Shown: piece by piece, positions 8,654 through 16,733 of the stretch
Numbering within the stretch: the stretch's first letter is position 1
Layout of the letters: each line of letters begins with the position of its first letter
From: Nocardia cyriacigeorgica
GTDB taxonomy: Bacteria > Actinomycetota > Actinomycetes > Mycobacteriales > Mycobacteriaceae
Direction: 5' to 3'
NCBI RefSeq assembly: GCF_005863245.1
Contig: NZ_VBUT01000010.1
Span: 124,001 to 188,000 of the forward strand
DNA: 64,000 nucleotides
Made by a program: the position numbers and the translations under genes
The notes under the pieces: model-generated
What the model saw: only the letters and a program-made list of their open reading frames with translations
Told to the model about the DNA's origin: nothing
Database searches by the model: none

Positions 8654-8685
8654 TTGACCTTGATACCGGTATCAAGGCTTACCTT
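8654..8685 (+). promoter_or_regulatory. MerR-type promoter with 20-base perfect palindrome
   Basis: A -35 (TTGACC, 8654-8659) and a -10 (TACCTT, 8680-8685) are 20 bases apart, too far for a normal promoter but characteristic of MerR-family activation. The spacer is almost filled by a perfect dyad, CCTTGATACCGGTATCAAGG (8658-8677). The -10 ends 7 bases before the ATG at 8693, so the transcript would be leaderless. No merR gene is next to it. Confidence 0.6.
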
Positions 8686-8692
8686 CGCATTC

Positions 8693-9508
8693 ATGAGCAC
8701 ATTTCCGGCTCTGGCATTGATCGACGGGCAGCCCGCCGACCCCGACGCACTGGTTTCCCGCGCATTCGCCGGGTTCGCGCATTTCACCGCGATGCAGGTG
8801 CGCGCCGGGGCCGTGCGCGGACTCGACCTGCACCTACGCCGGTTGGTCGACGCGTCCCGGCAGCTGTTCGGTGCCGAACTCGCACCCGAACGCTTCCTCG
8901 ACGACCTGCGGACCGCGGTCGCGGCGTCCCCGCCCGATCTGTCGCTGGTGCTCACCGTGTTCGACTCCACCGGAGAATTCACCAACGGCTCCGCCGAGCC
9001 GTCGCTGCACACGCTCATCCGGACCGCCGTCCCCGCGAACGGTCCGCGTGGCCCGCTCTCGCTCGCGATCGTCGAACACGAGCGGTTCATGCCCGAGATC
9101 AAACATGTCGGTGAGGGCGCCAAGACCTACTACATGCGCCGCGCCCGTGCCGATGGCTTCGATGACGTCGCGTTCGTCGACCGGCAGGGGCGGCTGTCCG
9201 AGGCCTCGATCTGGAATCTCGCGTTCTGGGATGGGGACGCCGTCGTCTGGCCGGAGGCTGCCGTGCTCACCGGCACCATGATGGGCACGGTTCGCCGACA
9301 GCTCCAGGCGGCCGGGGTGCCACAGCGGACCGAGGTGGTCCGGCCGGCGGACGTGTCCGGTTTCCGTGGCGCTGTCGTCCTCAATTCGTGGACACCGGGG
9401 ATCGCGGTGGACCGGATCGGCGACGCCCGGCTGGGCGCCTCAGCGGAGCTGGCCGAAGTGCTGCACACCGCCTTCGAATCGGAGCCGCCGGTTTCCCTCG
9501 TCGGTTGA
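8693..9508 (+). CDS. PLP-dependent class IV aminotransferase family protein
   Basis: A 271-residue protein of the branched-chain aminotransferase / D-amino-acid transaminase / aminodeoxychorismate lyase fold. The PLP lysine is probably K144 in GEGAKTYYMRRA, and the family signature follows as FVDRQGRLSEASIWNLAFW, where the Glu contacts the PLP ring nitrogen. The phosphate-binding loop is LTGTMMGTVRRQL near residue 205. The substrate cannot be assigned. I chose ATG 8693 because upstream in-frame codons fall inside the promoter palindrome and there is no Shine-Dalgarno, which fits a leaderless transcript from the MerR-like promoter. It stands alone between the YdcF-like gene and udgA. Confidence 0.85.
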   Translation: MSTFPALALIDGQPADPDALVSRAFAGFAHFTAMQVRAGAVRGLDLHLRRLVDASRQLFGAELAPERFLDDLRTAVAASPPDLSLVLTVFDSTGEFTNGSAEPSLHTLIRTAVPANGPRGPLSLAIVEHERFMPEIKHVGEGAKTYYMRRARADGFDDVAFVDRQGRLSEASIWNLAFWDGDAVVWPEAAVLTGTMMGTVRRQLQAAGVPQRTEVVRPADVSGFRGAVVLNSWTPGIAVDRIGDARLGASAELAEVLHTAFESEPPVSLVG

Positions 9509-9659
9509 CCAGCTCGCGCCCGGACCGGCTTCCGGCCCTACCGGCGACCACAGGCAAACCCGCAGTTCAAGCGAGTTTCCACTCCCTGTACATCTATTGT
9601 TGCCCGGACTCTTGCCTCGGTGTGGCGGAGTAGCCACCGGCGCGGCTTACCAATCGATC

Positions 9660-10982
9660 ATGCGATGCACAGTCTTCGGAACCGGGTACCTGGGGGCCAC
9701 GCACGCCGCGTGTATGGCCGAACTCGGGCACGACGTGATCGGGGTGGATGTCGATCCGGGCAAGGTCGCGAAGCTCTCGGACGGGGTGGTGCCGTTCTAC
9801 GAGCCGGGGCTGGAGGCGGTGCTGCGCCGCAACCTGGACGCCGGACGACTGCGCTTCACCACCTCCTACGAGGAGGCGGCCGCGCATGCCGACGTGCATT
9901 TCCTCGGCGTCGGCACGCCGCAGAAGAAGGGCGAATACGCCGCCGACCTGAAATACGTGCACGCGGTGATCGACACGCTGGCGCCGATGCTCGAGCGGCC
10001 GTCGGTGATCGTCGGCAAGTCGACGGTCCCGGTCGGCACCGCCGCCGAACTCGGCGCCCGCGCCAGGGCTTTGACCTCCACCGATGTCGAAGTGGCATGG
10101 AATCCGGAGTTTCTGCGCGAAGGCTTCGCGGTGCAGGACACGCTGCGCCCGGACCGGCTGGTGCTCGGCGTCGACCGCGACCGCGCCGAATCCGCCTGGG
10201 TGGAACAACTGCTGCGCGAGGTCTACGCCGATCTGATCGCCGCCGACATCCCGTTCCTGCTGACCGATCTAGCCACCGCCGAGCTGGTGAAGGTATCGGC
10301 GAACGCCTTTCTGGCCACCAAGATCTCGTTCATCAACGCGGTCTCGGAGGTGTGCGAGGCCACCGGCGCCGACGTCACCGTGCTGGCCGACGCCCTCGGC
10401 TACGACGCCCGCATCGGCCGCCGCTTCCTCAATGCCGGTCTCGGATTCGGCGGCGGATGTCTGCCCAAGGACATCCGGGCGTTCATGGCCCGCGCGGGTG
10501 AACTCGGCGCCGACCACGCGCTGACCTTCCTGCGCGAGGTCGACAACATCAATATGCGCCGCCGCACCAAGATGGTGGATATGGCCGCCAAGGCCTGCGG
10601 TGGATCGCTGCTCGGCGCGAACGTCGCGGTGCTCGGTGCGGCCTTCAAACCCGAATCCGACGATGTGCGCGATTCGCCGGCGCTCAACGTCGCCGGAATG
10701 ATGCAGCTCCACGGCGCCGTGGTCACCGTGTACGACCCGAAGGCGCTGGAAAATTCTCGCCGGGTGTTCCCGACCCTGAACTACGCCACCTCGGTCGCCG
10801 AGGCCTGCGATCGCGCCGACGTGGTGCTGGTACTGACCGAATGGTCCGAATTCACCGCGCTGCGACCGCACGACCTGGATCCGGTGGTGCGGTCGCGGTC
10901 CATCATCGACGGCCGCAACTGTCTCCTACCGGCCACCTGGCGGGAGGCCGGATGGGTGTACGCGGGGCTCGGCACACCGTAG
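9660..10982 (+). CDS. udgA: UDP-glucose 6-dehydrogenase
   Basis: A 440-residue cytoplasmic enzyme that oxidises UDP-glucose twice with NAD to UDP-glucuronate, a precursor for cell-surface polysaccharides. The N-terminus is a Rossmann fold beginning CTVFGTGYLGATHA. The thioester-forming cysteine is C267 in GFGGGCLPKDIRAF, and the C-terminal UDP-binding domain follows with AFKPESDDVRDSPA. The length is normal for the family. The gene corresponds to M. tuberculosis udgA (Rv0322), which neighbours dcd there; here dcd lies about 8 kb to the right. ATG 9660 gives the standard N-terminus. Two other starts upstream would add an unrelated extension overlapping the aminotransferase gene. Confidence 0.93.
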   Translation: MRCTVFGTGYLGATHAACMAELGHDVIGVDVDPGKVAKLSDGVVPFYEPGLEAVLRRNLDAGRLRFTTSYEEAAAHADVHFLGVGTPQKKGEYAADLKYVHAVIDTLAPMLERPSVIVGKSTVPVGTAAELGARARALTSTDVEVAWNPEFLREGFAVQDTLRPDRLVLGVDRDRAESAWVEQLLREVYADLIAADIPFLLTDLATAELVKVSANAFLATKISFINAVSEVCEATGADVTVLADALGYDARIGRRFLNAGLGFGGGCLPKDIRAFMARAGELGADHALTFLREVDNINMRRRTKMVDMAAKACGGSLLGANVAVLGAAFKPESDDVRDSPALNVAGMMQLHGAVVTVYDPKALENSRRVFPTLNYATSVAEACDRADVVLVLTEWSEFTALRPHDLDPVVRSRSIIDGRNCLLPATWREAGWVYAGLGTP

Positions 10983-11127
10983 AGTTGCCAGTCGAGGCGG
11001 GGGCCATCAGGTAAACGGCCAGCACTGCCGCGAACTCCGCGGATCACGGTCGGTAGGGTTCGTGGACGAGCCGCCGCGAGTAGACGGTGCGGGCTCACAT
11101 GTCGTGGAGCGGGAAGATGAGCAGCTG

Positions 11128-12450
11128 ATGGGTTCGGTACTTGGAGTTGCGGTGGGGGCCTGCGCCGTTCGGCTGGCCCGCCCCCACACCGGGTACCAGC
11201 ACGAGCATCTGGCCGCGCAGTCCTTCGACCTCCAGACCGTTCCGGTAGCCGAGCAGGACCCGGCCGAACTCACCGCCCAGGCCGTCGGGGTGACGCTCGA
11301 GGCGTCCCCCGATATCGCCGCCACCGCCATCGCCTACCGCACCGACCAGCAGGCGAGGGCGCTGCGCGCGGCCATGGCCAAACAGCAGGTCACCAACTAC
11401 GAGCTGGTTCCCGAACTCAACGCGATCGTCGAATTCGCCGAGCGCAGCGGCGATATCCGCGGCGCGTCCATGCTGGTCGTCTACGACCTCGGCAGCTCGG
11501 GGCTGTCGGTGAGCATCGTCGACGTCGAGACCAGGCAGGTCCGCCACACCGAACGCACCAGCGATATCAGCGGCGACTACATCGACTCGCTGATCCGCGA
11601 ACAGCAGATCGCCTCCGGGCGCATCGCGCACCCGCACGACCCGTCCGGGTTGGCGCAGCTGGACGCGCTGTGCAGGCAGGCCAAGGAACAGCTGTCGAGC
11701 AATACCGCGGTCGCGCTACCCAGCGAACAAGGCCTGGTGCTGTTGGCGCAGGAGAACTTCGAAGCGCTGATCACGCTGGCGGTGGAGTCCTCCGCGCGGA
11801 TGACGCGCGAGGTGGTGATGCGCTCGGGCATGCCCGTCAACGGTGTGCTCGTGGTCGGCGGCGGCGCCCGGATTCCGCTGGTCGCGCGGGTTCTGGAGCA
11901 TTCGCTCGGGCTGCCGGTGGTGGTTCCGGAGGATCCGGAGACGGTCGCCGCCCGCGGTGCGGCGCTGCTGGCCCGGGCCGTGCGCGCGCCCCGTCCGGTC
12001 GCGGTGGCCGCGCATCCTGCACCGGCGCCGGTCTTCGACGACGATGAACTGGCGCCTTCGTGGCTGTCGGCGCCCACCGAACGCCGGCGCGGGCGCCGCG
12101 AGATCAGCGGTGCCGCATTGACGGTGAGCGCGCTGGCCGTGGTGGCCGCCATCGGTCTCGGACTCGGCTACGGACCGCAGGTGCTGGAAGGCGATTCCCA
12201 CACCAGCGAGGGCAATACCTCCCCGCTGCCCACCACGCCCTCACGCGCCAGCGCCCCGCATCCGCAGACCGCTGCGCCCACCACCACCGAGGCCGAGGAG
12301 GCGATCGCCGTGCCGCCGCCGCAGCGTCGAGGTCCGGTGGAGCCCGAACCCACGACCGTCGGACCCAACACCATCGTGGTGGTTCCTGGACTGCCGCCGA
12401 TCATCGTTCCGACCATCCCGCCGCTGTTCCCGCCGCCTCCGCCGCGCTGA
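11128..12450 (+). CDS. Hsp70-like ATPase-domain protein with one transmembrane segment and Pro-rich tail
   Basis: A 440-residue protein. Residues 1-290 form an actin/Hsp70-type nucleotide-binding domain with MLVVYDLGSSGLSVSIVD near residue 133 (phosphate loop) and GVLVVGGGARIPLVARVL near residue 240 (adenosine loop). No peptide-binding domain follows. Instead there is a single hydrophobic helix (about residues 335-352, LTVSALAVVAAIGLGLG) and an extracytoplasmic Pro/Thr-rich tail ending in IPPLFPPPPPR. Such membrane-tethered Hsp70-like proteins are widespread in mycolic-acid bacteria and of uncertain role. ATG 11128 is chosen because MGSVLGVAVGACAVRL begins the fold; GTG 11104 is an alternative. 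Its 3' end meets decayed tandem repeats of the facing gene. Confidence 0.8.
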   Translation: MGSVLGVAVGACAVRLARPHTGYQHEHLAAQSFDLQTVPVAEQDPAELTAQAVGVTLEASPDIAATAIAYRTDQQARALRAAMAKQQVTNYELVPELNAIVEFAERSGDIRGASMLVVYDLGSSGLSVSIVDVETRQVRHTERTSDISGDYIDSLIREQQIASGRIAHPHDPSGLAQLDALCRQAKEQLSSNTAVALPSEQGLVLLAQENFEALITLAVESSARMTREVVMRSGMPVNGVLVVGGGARIPLVARVLEHSLGLPVVVPEDPETVAARGAALLARAVRAPRPVAVAAHPAPAPVFDDDELAPSWLSAPTERRRGRREISGAALTVSALAVVAAIGLGLGYGPQVLEGDSHTSEGNTSPLPTTPSRASAPHPQTAAPTTTEAEEAIAVPPPQRRGPVEPEPTTVGPNTIVVVPGLPPIIVPTIPPLFPPPPPR

Positions 12451-12797
12451 GCGGAGTTCGCCTGTCGCCGGCCGGTTGGTCATCGGCGCTGCGGATTCCC
12501 GGATCCGAAGGGCCCACGCGGCAGCACTGCGAGCGAGCTGACCGACGGCGCGTCTTCGCGTCCCGCGATCGCTTGATCATCCGCAGTGGGGAGTCCCGGA
12601 TCCGAATGGCCCACGCGGCGACTCTGCGACCGAGCTGACCGGTGTCGGGCCTTCGCGTGGCGCGGCCGGTTGGGCCCCTGCGGTCCGGGTCCGAGGGCCC
12701 GCGTCAGTAATGCGAGCGGGCTGATCGGCGTCAGGCCTTCGCGTGCCGGGGCCGGTTGGTCACCTGCGGTGCGGGTTTCGCCGAGCCGAACGGGCGC
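12451..12797. repeat. Degenerate tandem repeats of the 3' end of the facing YibE/F gene
   Basis: Three decayed copies lie between the two convergent genes, with boundaries near 12511, 12608 and 12696. Each resembles the last part of the YibE/F gene and the bases after its stop. On the minus strand the motifs CCAACCGGCC, CACGCGAAGGCC, GTCAGCTCG and CGTGGGCCNTTCGGATCCGG recur every 88-97 bases and align with CCAACCGGCC and CACGCGAAGGCC at the real gene end (12731-12790). The copies carry frame breaks and are not coding. Confidence 0.7.
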
Positions 12798-14005
12798 GCG
12801 AGCAGCACCGCGATACCGGTGGTCAGGGGCACCGACAGGGCCAGTGCGATACCGCCGACGGCGGACCGGGCGATCTCGATCGCGACGGCGTCGCCGACCA
12901 GGACGTCACGGATCTCTCGCCCGGCGACGCTGAACAGCAGCAGCAGCGGCAGTGCGCCACCGGCGTAGGCGAGCACCAGGGTGTAGACGGTGCTGGCGAT
13001 GTGGTCGCGGCCGACGCGCATGGCGGCGGCGAAGATCTCTCGCCGCGAGGCGCCCTCGTCCAGCGCGGCCAGCTCGAAGGCGGCCGAGGCCTGTGTGATG
13101 GTGACGTCGTTGAGCACACCGAGCGAACCGATGATGAAGCCCGCCAGCAGCAGTCCGGTGATGCTGACGTGTTCGAGGTAGGTGGCGACGTTGGTGTTCT
13201 GTTCCTCGGACAGGCCGGTCAGGTCGGTGACGCCGATGGCGACCCAGGACAACACCGCCGCCAGCACCATCGAGGTCAGGGTGCCGAGCAGTGCCGAACT
13301 GGTCCGCAGGTTCACCCCGTGCGCGAGGTAGAGCACCGCGTACAGGATCAGCGAGCCCGCGACCAGCGCGACCGGAATGGCCGGTTTGCCGTCCAGCAGG
13401 GCCGGCAGCATGAACATCACCAGCACACCGAACGCGAATCCGAGTCCGAGCAGTGCGCGCAGTCCGCGCCAGCGGGCGACCGCGATGATCACCACGACGA
13501 AGGCCAGCGCGATCAGCGTCAGCGGCAGGCCGCGCGCGTAGTCGTCGAAGGAGTAGAGCGGGGTCCCGTCGGGCGCGGTCTGCCGGACGATCCGAATGTG
13601 GTCGCCCGCCTTCAATTCCGGTTGCCCCGGCCCCGGCGCGATCTCGAGCAGCGTGTGGTTGCCCTCGTGCGGGCCGGATTCGATGGCGATCAGACTGCGC
13701 TGGCAGGTATAGGCGTTGGTGGCAGGCGGGTCCGGCTTGTCCGCGAACACCTTGCCCAGCGACGGACTACCGCAGGCCCCCATGTCCTGCAACACCACCG
13801 TCCCCGCCTCGGTCTGCACCGCCCCACCCCCGGCGTTCTGCATCGGCAGCGGAATATCCACCTGCTGCTCACTCGGCCACAACGCGATGGTGGCGATCAC
13901 CACGACCACCCCGATGACCGCTAGTAACCCGACAACGACCCGCGCAGCGGTAGCCCCGATAGCAATCGGCCCGGAGTGATCATGATGGTGATGGTGGTCG
14001 CTCAC
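12731..14005 (-). CDS. YibE/F-family polytopic membrane protein
   Basis: A 424-residue integral membrane protein of the YibE/F family, whose function is not established. It begins with a natural histidine-rich stretch (MSDHHHHHDHS) and a transmembrane helix at about residues 22-44. An extracytoplasmic domain of about 100 residues follows, then seven or so further membrane helices from about residue 160 to the C-terminus. Conserved family segments such as ITGLLLAGFIIGSLGVLNDVTITQ and DHIASTVYTLVLAYAGGALPLLLL are present. The His-rich N-terminus would suit metal binding, but that is speculation. The gene faces the Hsp70-like gene, and tandem copies of its 3' end lie beyond its stop. Confidence 0.85.
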   Translation of the reverse strand: MSDHHHHHDHSGPIAIGATAARVVVGLLAVIGVVVVIATIALWPSEQQVDIPLPMQNAGGGAVQTEAGTVVLQDMGACGSPSLGKVFADKPDPPATNAYTCQRSLIAIESGPHEGNHTLLEIAPGPGQPELKAGDHIRIVRQTAPDGTPLYSFDDYARGLPLTLIALAFVVVIIAVARWRGLRALLGLGFAFGVLVMFMLPALLDGKPAIPVALVAGSLILYAVLYLAHGVNLRTSSALLGTLTSMVLAAVLSWVAIGVTDLTGLSEEQNTNVATYLEHVSITGLLLAGFIIGSLGVLNDVTITQASAAFELAALDEGASRREIFAAAMRVGRDHIASTVYTLVLAYAGGALPLLLLFSVAGREIRDVLVGDAVAIEIARSAVGGIALALSVPLTTGIAVLLARPFGSAKPAPQVTNRPRHAKA

Positions 14006-14328
14006 GCGCCGAGCTTAATGGACGTGATTTTCAAGAGCAGCGGGAGCAGCCAAGACCGCCACGAAGACCAGCAGATGTGGTGCACAACCCCTATTGCCGA
14101 CCGCACCAACCAAACTCGCGAGATCTGCGAATAGTCCCATCGGACACGACCAAACTCATCCCGCCACCAACCGCCGCCGCAAGCTTCAGAAAAGATGCCC
14201 AGCTGGTCTTTCACCCACCGCACCAACTGATCTCGCAAGATCCGGGTAACTCACCGGGTACGGGCTAACTCGCCCTTATGCCTAACCGCCGCCCGCCAAC
14301 GCAAGGAACCCCGCGCCTAAGTCTGGCC
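14006..14328. other. Non-coding stretch between YibE/F gene and small RNA
   Basis: No convincing gene is present. A direct repeat of about 26 bases occurs at 14101-14126 and 14218-14243, sharing CCGCACCAAC and CTCGC-A/G-AGATC, 117 bases apart. A 78-codon leftward frame (14002-14238) lacks a ribosome binding site and protein-like composition, so I do not call it. Confidence 0.4.
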
Positions 14329-14487
14329 AAAAAATCCCGGAGAGGCGGAACTGCGGACCGGCCGGCGGAGAGCAGGGGGATGTCTCCGCCGGCCGCAGGG
14401 TGGCGCCCAGGGGGGGTAGGCAGCCTGACCCACAAGGTCGGCTTGTCCAGGGGGGGTAGACAACCCGACCGGGCGCTCGAAAGCGCC
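14329..14487 (-). ncRNA. 6C-type actinobacterial small RNA
   Basis: On the minus strand two hairpins present the same 11-base loop UACCCCCCCUG with seven cytosines: stem GGUCGG/CCGACC plus UUGUC/GACAA (14470-14436), and a second of six pairs with one bulge (14425-14402). Twin stem-loops with six or more loop cytosines define the 6C RNA family of Actinobacteria (B11 in M. tuberculosis). The RNA probably starts at 14487, 7 bases after a -10 (TACAGT, 14500-14495), with a GGCGCU-UUCG-AGCGCC tetraloop hairpin. A third hairpin (14395-14359) has a 13-pair stem and an 11-base loop CAUCCCCCUGC with five cytosines. A run of six U (14334-14329) may end the transcript. Confidence 0.8.
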
Positions 14488-14610
14488 GATGCCCACTGTA
14501 CACAAAAGAACTTGTTTTGCGCTAGTAAGTCTCCAAAAACCGCGATTACTCGAACATGAAGTCTGTTTTCACCAGAGGAACCAGGGTCTGGCCCCGTTGA
14601 CGGTGTTCGG

Positions 14611-15855
14611 CTACTGGCGGTAACTGGACAGGAAGTTGCCGAAGCGTTCGATGGCGACGGCCAGGTCACGGGCCCACGGCAGGGTGACGATCCGCAGGTG
14701 GTCGTGGTTGGGCCAGTTGAACCCGGTGCCCTGAACCATCAGGATCTTCTCCTGCAACAGCAGGTCGAGAATGAGCTTGGCGTCGTCGTAGATCTCGTAC
14801 ACGTTCGGGTCCAGCCGCGGGAACGCGTACAGCGCGCCCTTCGGTTTGACGCACGAGACGCCGGGGATCATGTTCAGCCGTTCCCAGGCCACATCGCGCT
14901 GTTCCAGCAACCTGCCGCCGGGCAGGATCAGGTCCTCGATGCTCTGGTGTCCGCCGAGTGCCACCTGAATGGCGTGCTGGGCGGGGACATTCGGGCACAA
15001 CCGTGACGAGGCCAGCAGGTCGATGCCCTCGATGAAGCCGGCCGCATGCTCCTTCGGGCCGGTGATCGCCAGCCAGCCGGACCGGTAGCCGGCCACCCGG
15101 TAGGCCTTGGACAGGCCGTTGAAGGTCAGGCAGAGCAGGTCGGGGGCGAGCGTGGCCAGCGAGATGTGCTTGGCGTCGTCGTAGAGGATCTTGTCGTAGA
15201 TCTCGTCGGCCAGCAGCAACAGCTGATGCTTGCGTGCCAGGTCGACCAGCTGCTGCAACACCTCGGTGGAGTACACCGCACCGGTGGGGTTGTTCGGGTT
15301 GATCACCAGCAGCGCCTTGGTCTTGTCGGTGATCTTCGATTCGATGTCGGCGATATCGGGCTGCCAACCGTTGGACTCGTCGCACAGGTAATGCACCGGC
15401 GTGCCGCCCGCCAGGCTGGTCATCGCGGTCCACAGCGGATAGTCGGGGGCGGGGATGAGCACTTCGTCGCCGTTGTTCAGCAGCGCCTGCATGGTGATGG
15501 TGATCAGCTCCGAGACACCATTGCCCAGGTAGACGCTGTCCACGTCGAGCTCGGGGAAGCCGGGCACCAGCTCATAGCGGGTGACGATGGCGCGCCGGGC
15601 CGACAGGATGCCCTTGGATTCGGAGTAGCCCTGGGCGTACGGCAGCGCCGCGATGATGTCGCGCATGATCACATCGGGGGCCTCGAAACCGAACGGCGCC
15701 GGGTTGCCGATATTGAGCTTGAGGATGCGATGCCCCTCGGCCTCCAGCCGTGCCGCATGCGCGAGTACCGGTCCACGGATCTCGTAGACGACGTCCTGCA
15801 GCTTCGTGGATTGCTCCAGAACACGCGGCGGGCGATGATGATGACCAGTGCTCAC
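14611..15855 (-). CDS. aspC: Pyridoxal phosphate-dependent aminotransferase (AspC type)
   Basis: A 414-residue class I/II aminotransferase that moves amino groups between amino acids and 2-oxo acids in the cytoplasm. It corresponds to M. tuberculosis aspC (Rv0337c), which there sits next to the etfD homologue. Seen in the sequence are the substrate-binding Gly-Asn-Pro (LNIGNPAPFGFEAP, near residue 50), NPNNPTGAVYS with the PLP-binding Asn (about 185), DEIYDKILYDD with the Asp pairing to the ring nitrogen, SKAYRVAGYRSGW with the Schiff-base K250, and the C-terminal substrate Arg in HLRIVTLPW. GTG 15855 is chosen because the long upstream frame is Pro/Arg-rich, antisense to the next gene, and not protein-like. 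Confidence 0.92.
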   Translation of the reverse strand: MSTGHHHRPPRVLEQSTKLQDVVYEIRGPVLAHAARLEAEGHRILKLNIGNPAPFGFEAPDVIMRDIIAALPYAQGYSESKGILSARRAIVTRYELVPGFPELDVDSVYLGNGVSELITITMQALLNNGDEVLIPAPDYPLWTAMTSLAGGTPVHYLCDESNGWQPDIADIESKITDKTKALLVINPNNPTGAVYSTEVLQQLVDLARKHQLLLLADEIYDKILYDDAKHISLATLAPDLLCLTFNGLSKAYRVAGYRSGWLAITGPKEHAAGFIEGIDLLASSRLCPNVPAQHAIQVALGGHQSIEDLILPGGRLLEQRDVAWERLNMIPGVSCVKPKGALYAFPRLDPNVYEIYDDAKLILDLLLQEKILMVQGTGFNWPNHDHLRIVTLPWARDLAVAIERFGNFLSSYRQ

Positions 15856-15950
15856 CGCTCCATGGTGCCATCCTCGGGATTTGCTTCTCCGACTCCCCGC
15901 CCCGTCATCCCGTAGGGTGACCGGCGTAACTGCGGGTGGAGGAGACCGGG

Positions 15951-16727
15951 TTGGACAGCGGAAACGGCGGGGCGGACGGGGCGGGTCAACCAGGAGGGCC
16001 GAGCGGGGCGAGTCAACCAGGCGGACCGAGCGGGACGGGTCAACCGGGCGGACCGGGCCGACCTGTCGAATCAGGCGGACCGAGCGGGCGAGGTGGACCG
16101 GGCGGGCCCGACGGGCCGATGCAGCCGGGCGCGCCGATGCCCTACCCCACCTTCGCCGGGCCGCAGCCACCATCCCCACCTCGCGAGCCCGGACGTCGCC
16201 GTATCGCCCTGATCAGCGCGGCGGTCGCGGCTGTGCTGGTGATCGGCGGTGCTGGGGTGGCGATCGGTGTCGCGATCGGCGACTCACCGGCTGCCGAGCA
16301 AACCCAGCCGACGCAGACCCAGCCGACGCAGACCGAGCGGCGGACGCCGGATACGCGAGCGGCGGCACAGCGGGCGGCGTGCGATTTCGCTGCCCTGATG
16401 TCCACCTACGACTATCGCGATCTGGATTCCTACCAGCGGGCCATCGACGCCGGATCGACCGGAAGGTACAAAACCGACTTCAACAGCGCATTCCCCCAGG
16501 TGCGCGAGCTCATCGTCCTGACACAGATGTCGTCGACCAGCAATGACGTCCAGTGCTCGTATCAATCCGGCGATGACAAGCGCGCCGAGGTGAGTGTTCA
16601 TTCCGAGCACACCGTGACAAAAGCCTTCGAGGCTCCCCAGACGGTGCGTCAGGAACTGACGGTGATGATGGAACAGGTCGACGGGCGATGGCTGTGCTCC
16701 GGGATGGAGCCCACCCAGCCGAAGTAG
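15951..16727 (+). CDS. Membrane-anchored secreted protein, Mce-associated-like, with Gly/Pro-rich N-terminus
   Basis: A protein of about 258 residues with three parts: a cytoplasmic Gly/Pro/Ser-rich low-complexity segment (residues 1-80, imperfect repeats of the form QPGGPSG), one transmembrane helix (about 87-110, ALISAAVAAVLVIGGAGVAIGVAI), and an extracytoplasmic domain with two conserved-looking cysteines, resembling the small NTF2-like domains of Mce-associated and lumazine-binding-like proteins. TTG 15951 is chosen as start because a strong GGAGGAG lies 6 bases upstream; the earlier in-frame GTG (15936) would bury that site inside the gene. It abuts the facing XRE regulator with only six bases between stops. 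Confidence 0.75.
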   Translation: MDSGNGGADGAGQPGGPSGASQPGGPSGTGQPGGPGRPVESGGPSGRGGPGGPDGPMQPGAPMPYPTFAGPQPPSPPREPGRRRIALISAAVAAVLVIGGAGVAIGVAIGDSPAAEQTQPTQTQPTQTERRTPDTRAAAQRAACDFAALMSTYDYRDLDSYQRAIDAGSTGRYKTDFNSAFPQVRELIVLTQMSSTSNDVQCSYQSGDDKRAEVSVHSEHTVTKAFEAPQTVRQELTVMMEQVDGRWLCSGMEPTQPK

Positions 16728-16733
16728 CAGCGT

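Noticed and set aside
13970..14005. Engineered His-tag on the YibE/F gene
   Set aside because: The stretch is MSDHHHHHDHS with an interrupting Asp and native context on both sides, so it is natural.
14002..14238. 78-codon leftward frame
   Set aside because: It has a Trp-rich, unlikely composition and no ribosome binding site, and it overlaps the start of the YibE/F gene and the direct repeats.
15856..16179. N-terminal extension of AspC to ATG 16179
   Set aside because: The added 108 residues are Arg/Pro/Ser repeats that are the complement of the Gly/Pro-rich N-terminus of the facing gene. Known homologues begin near GTG 15855.
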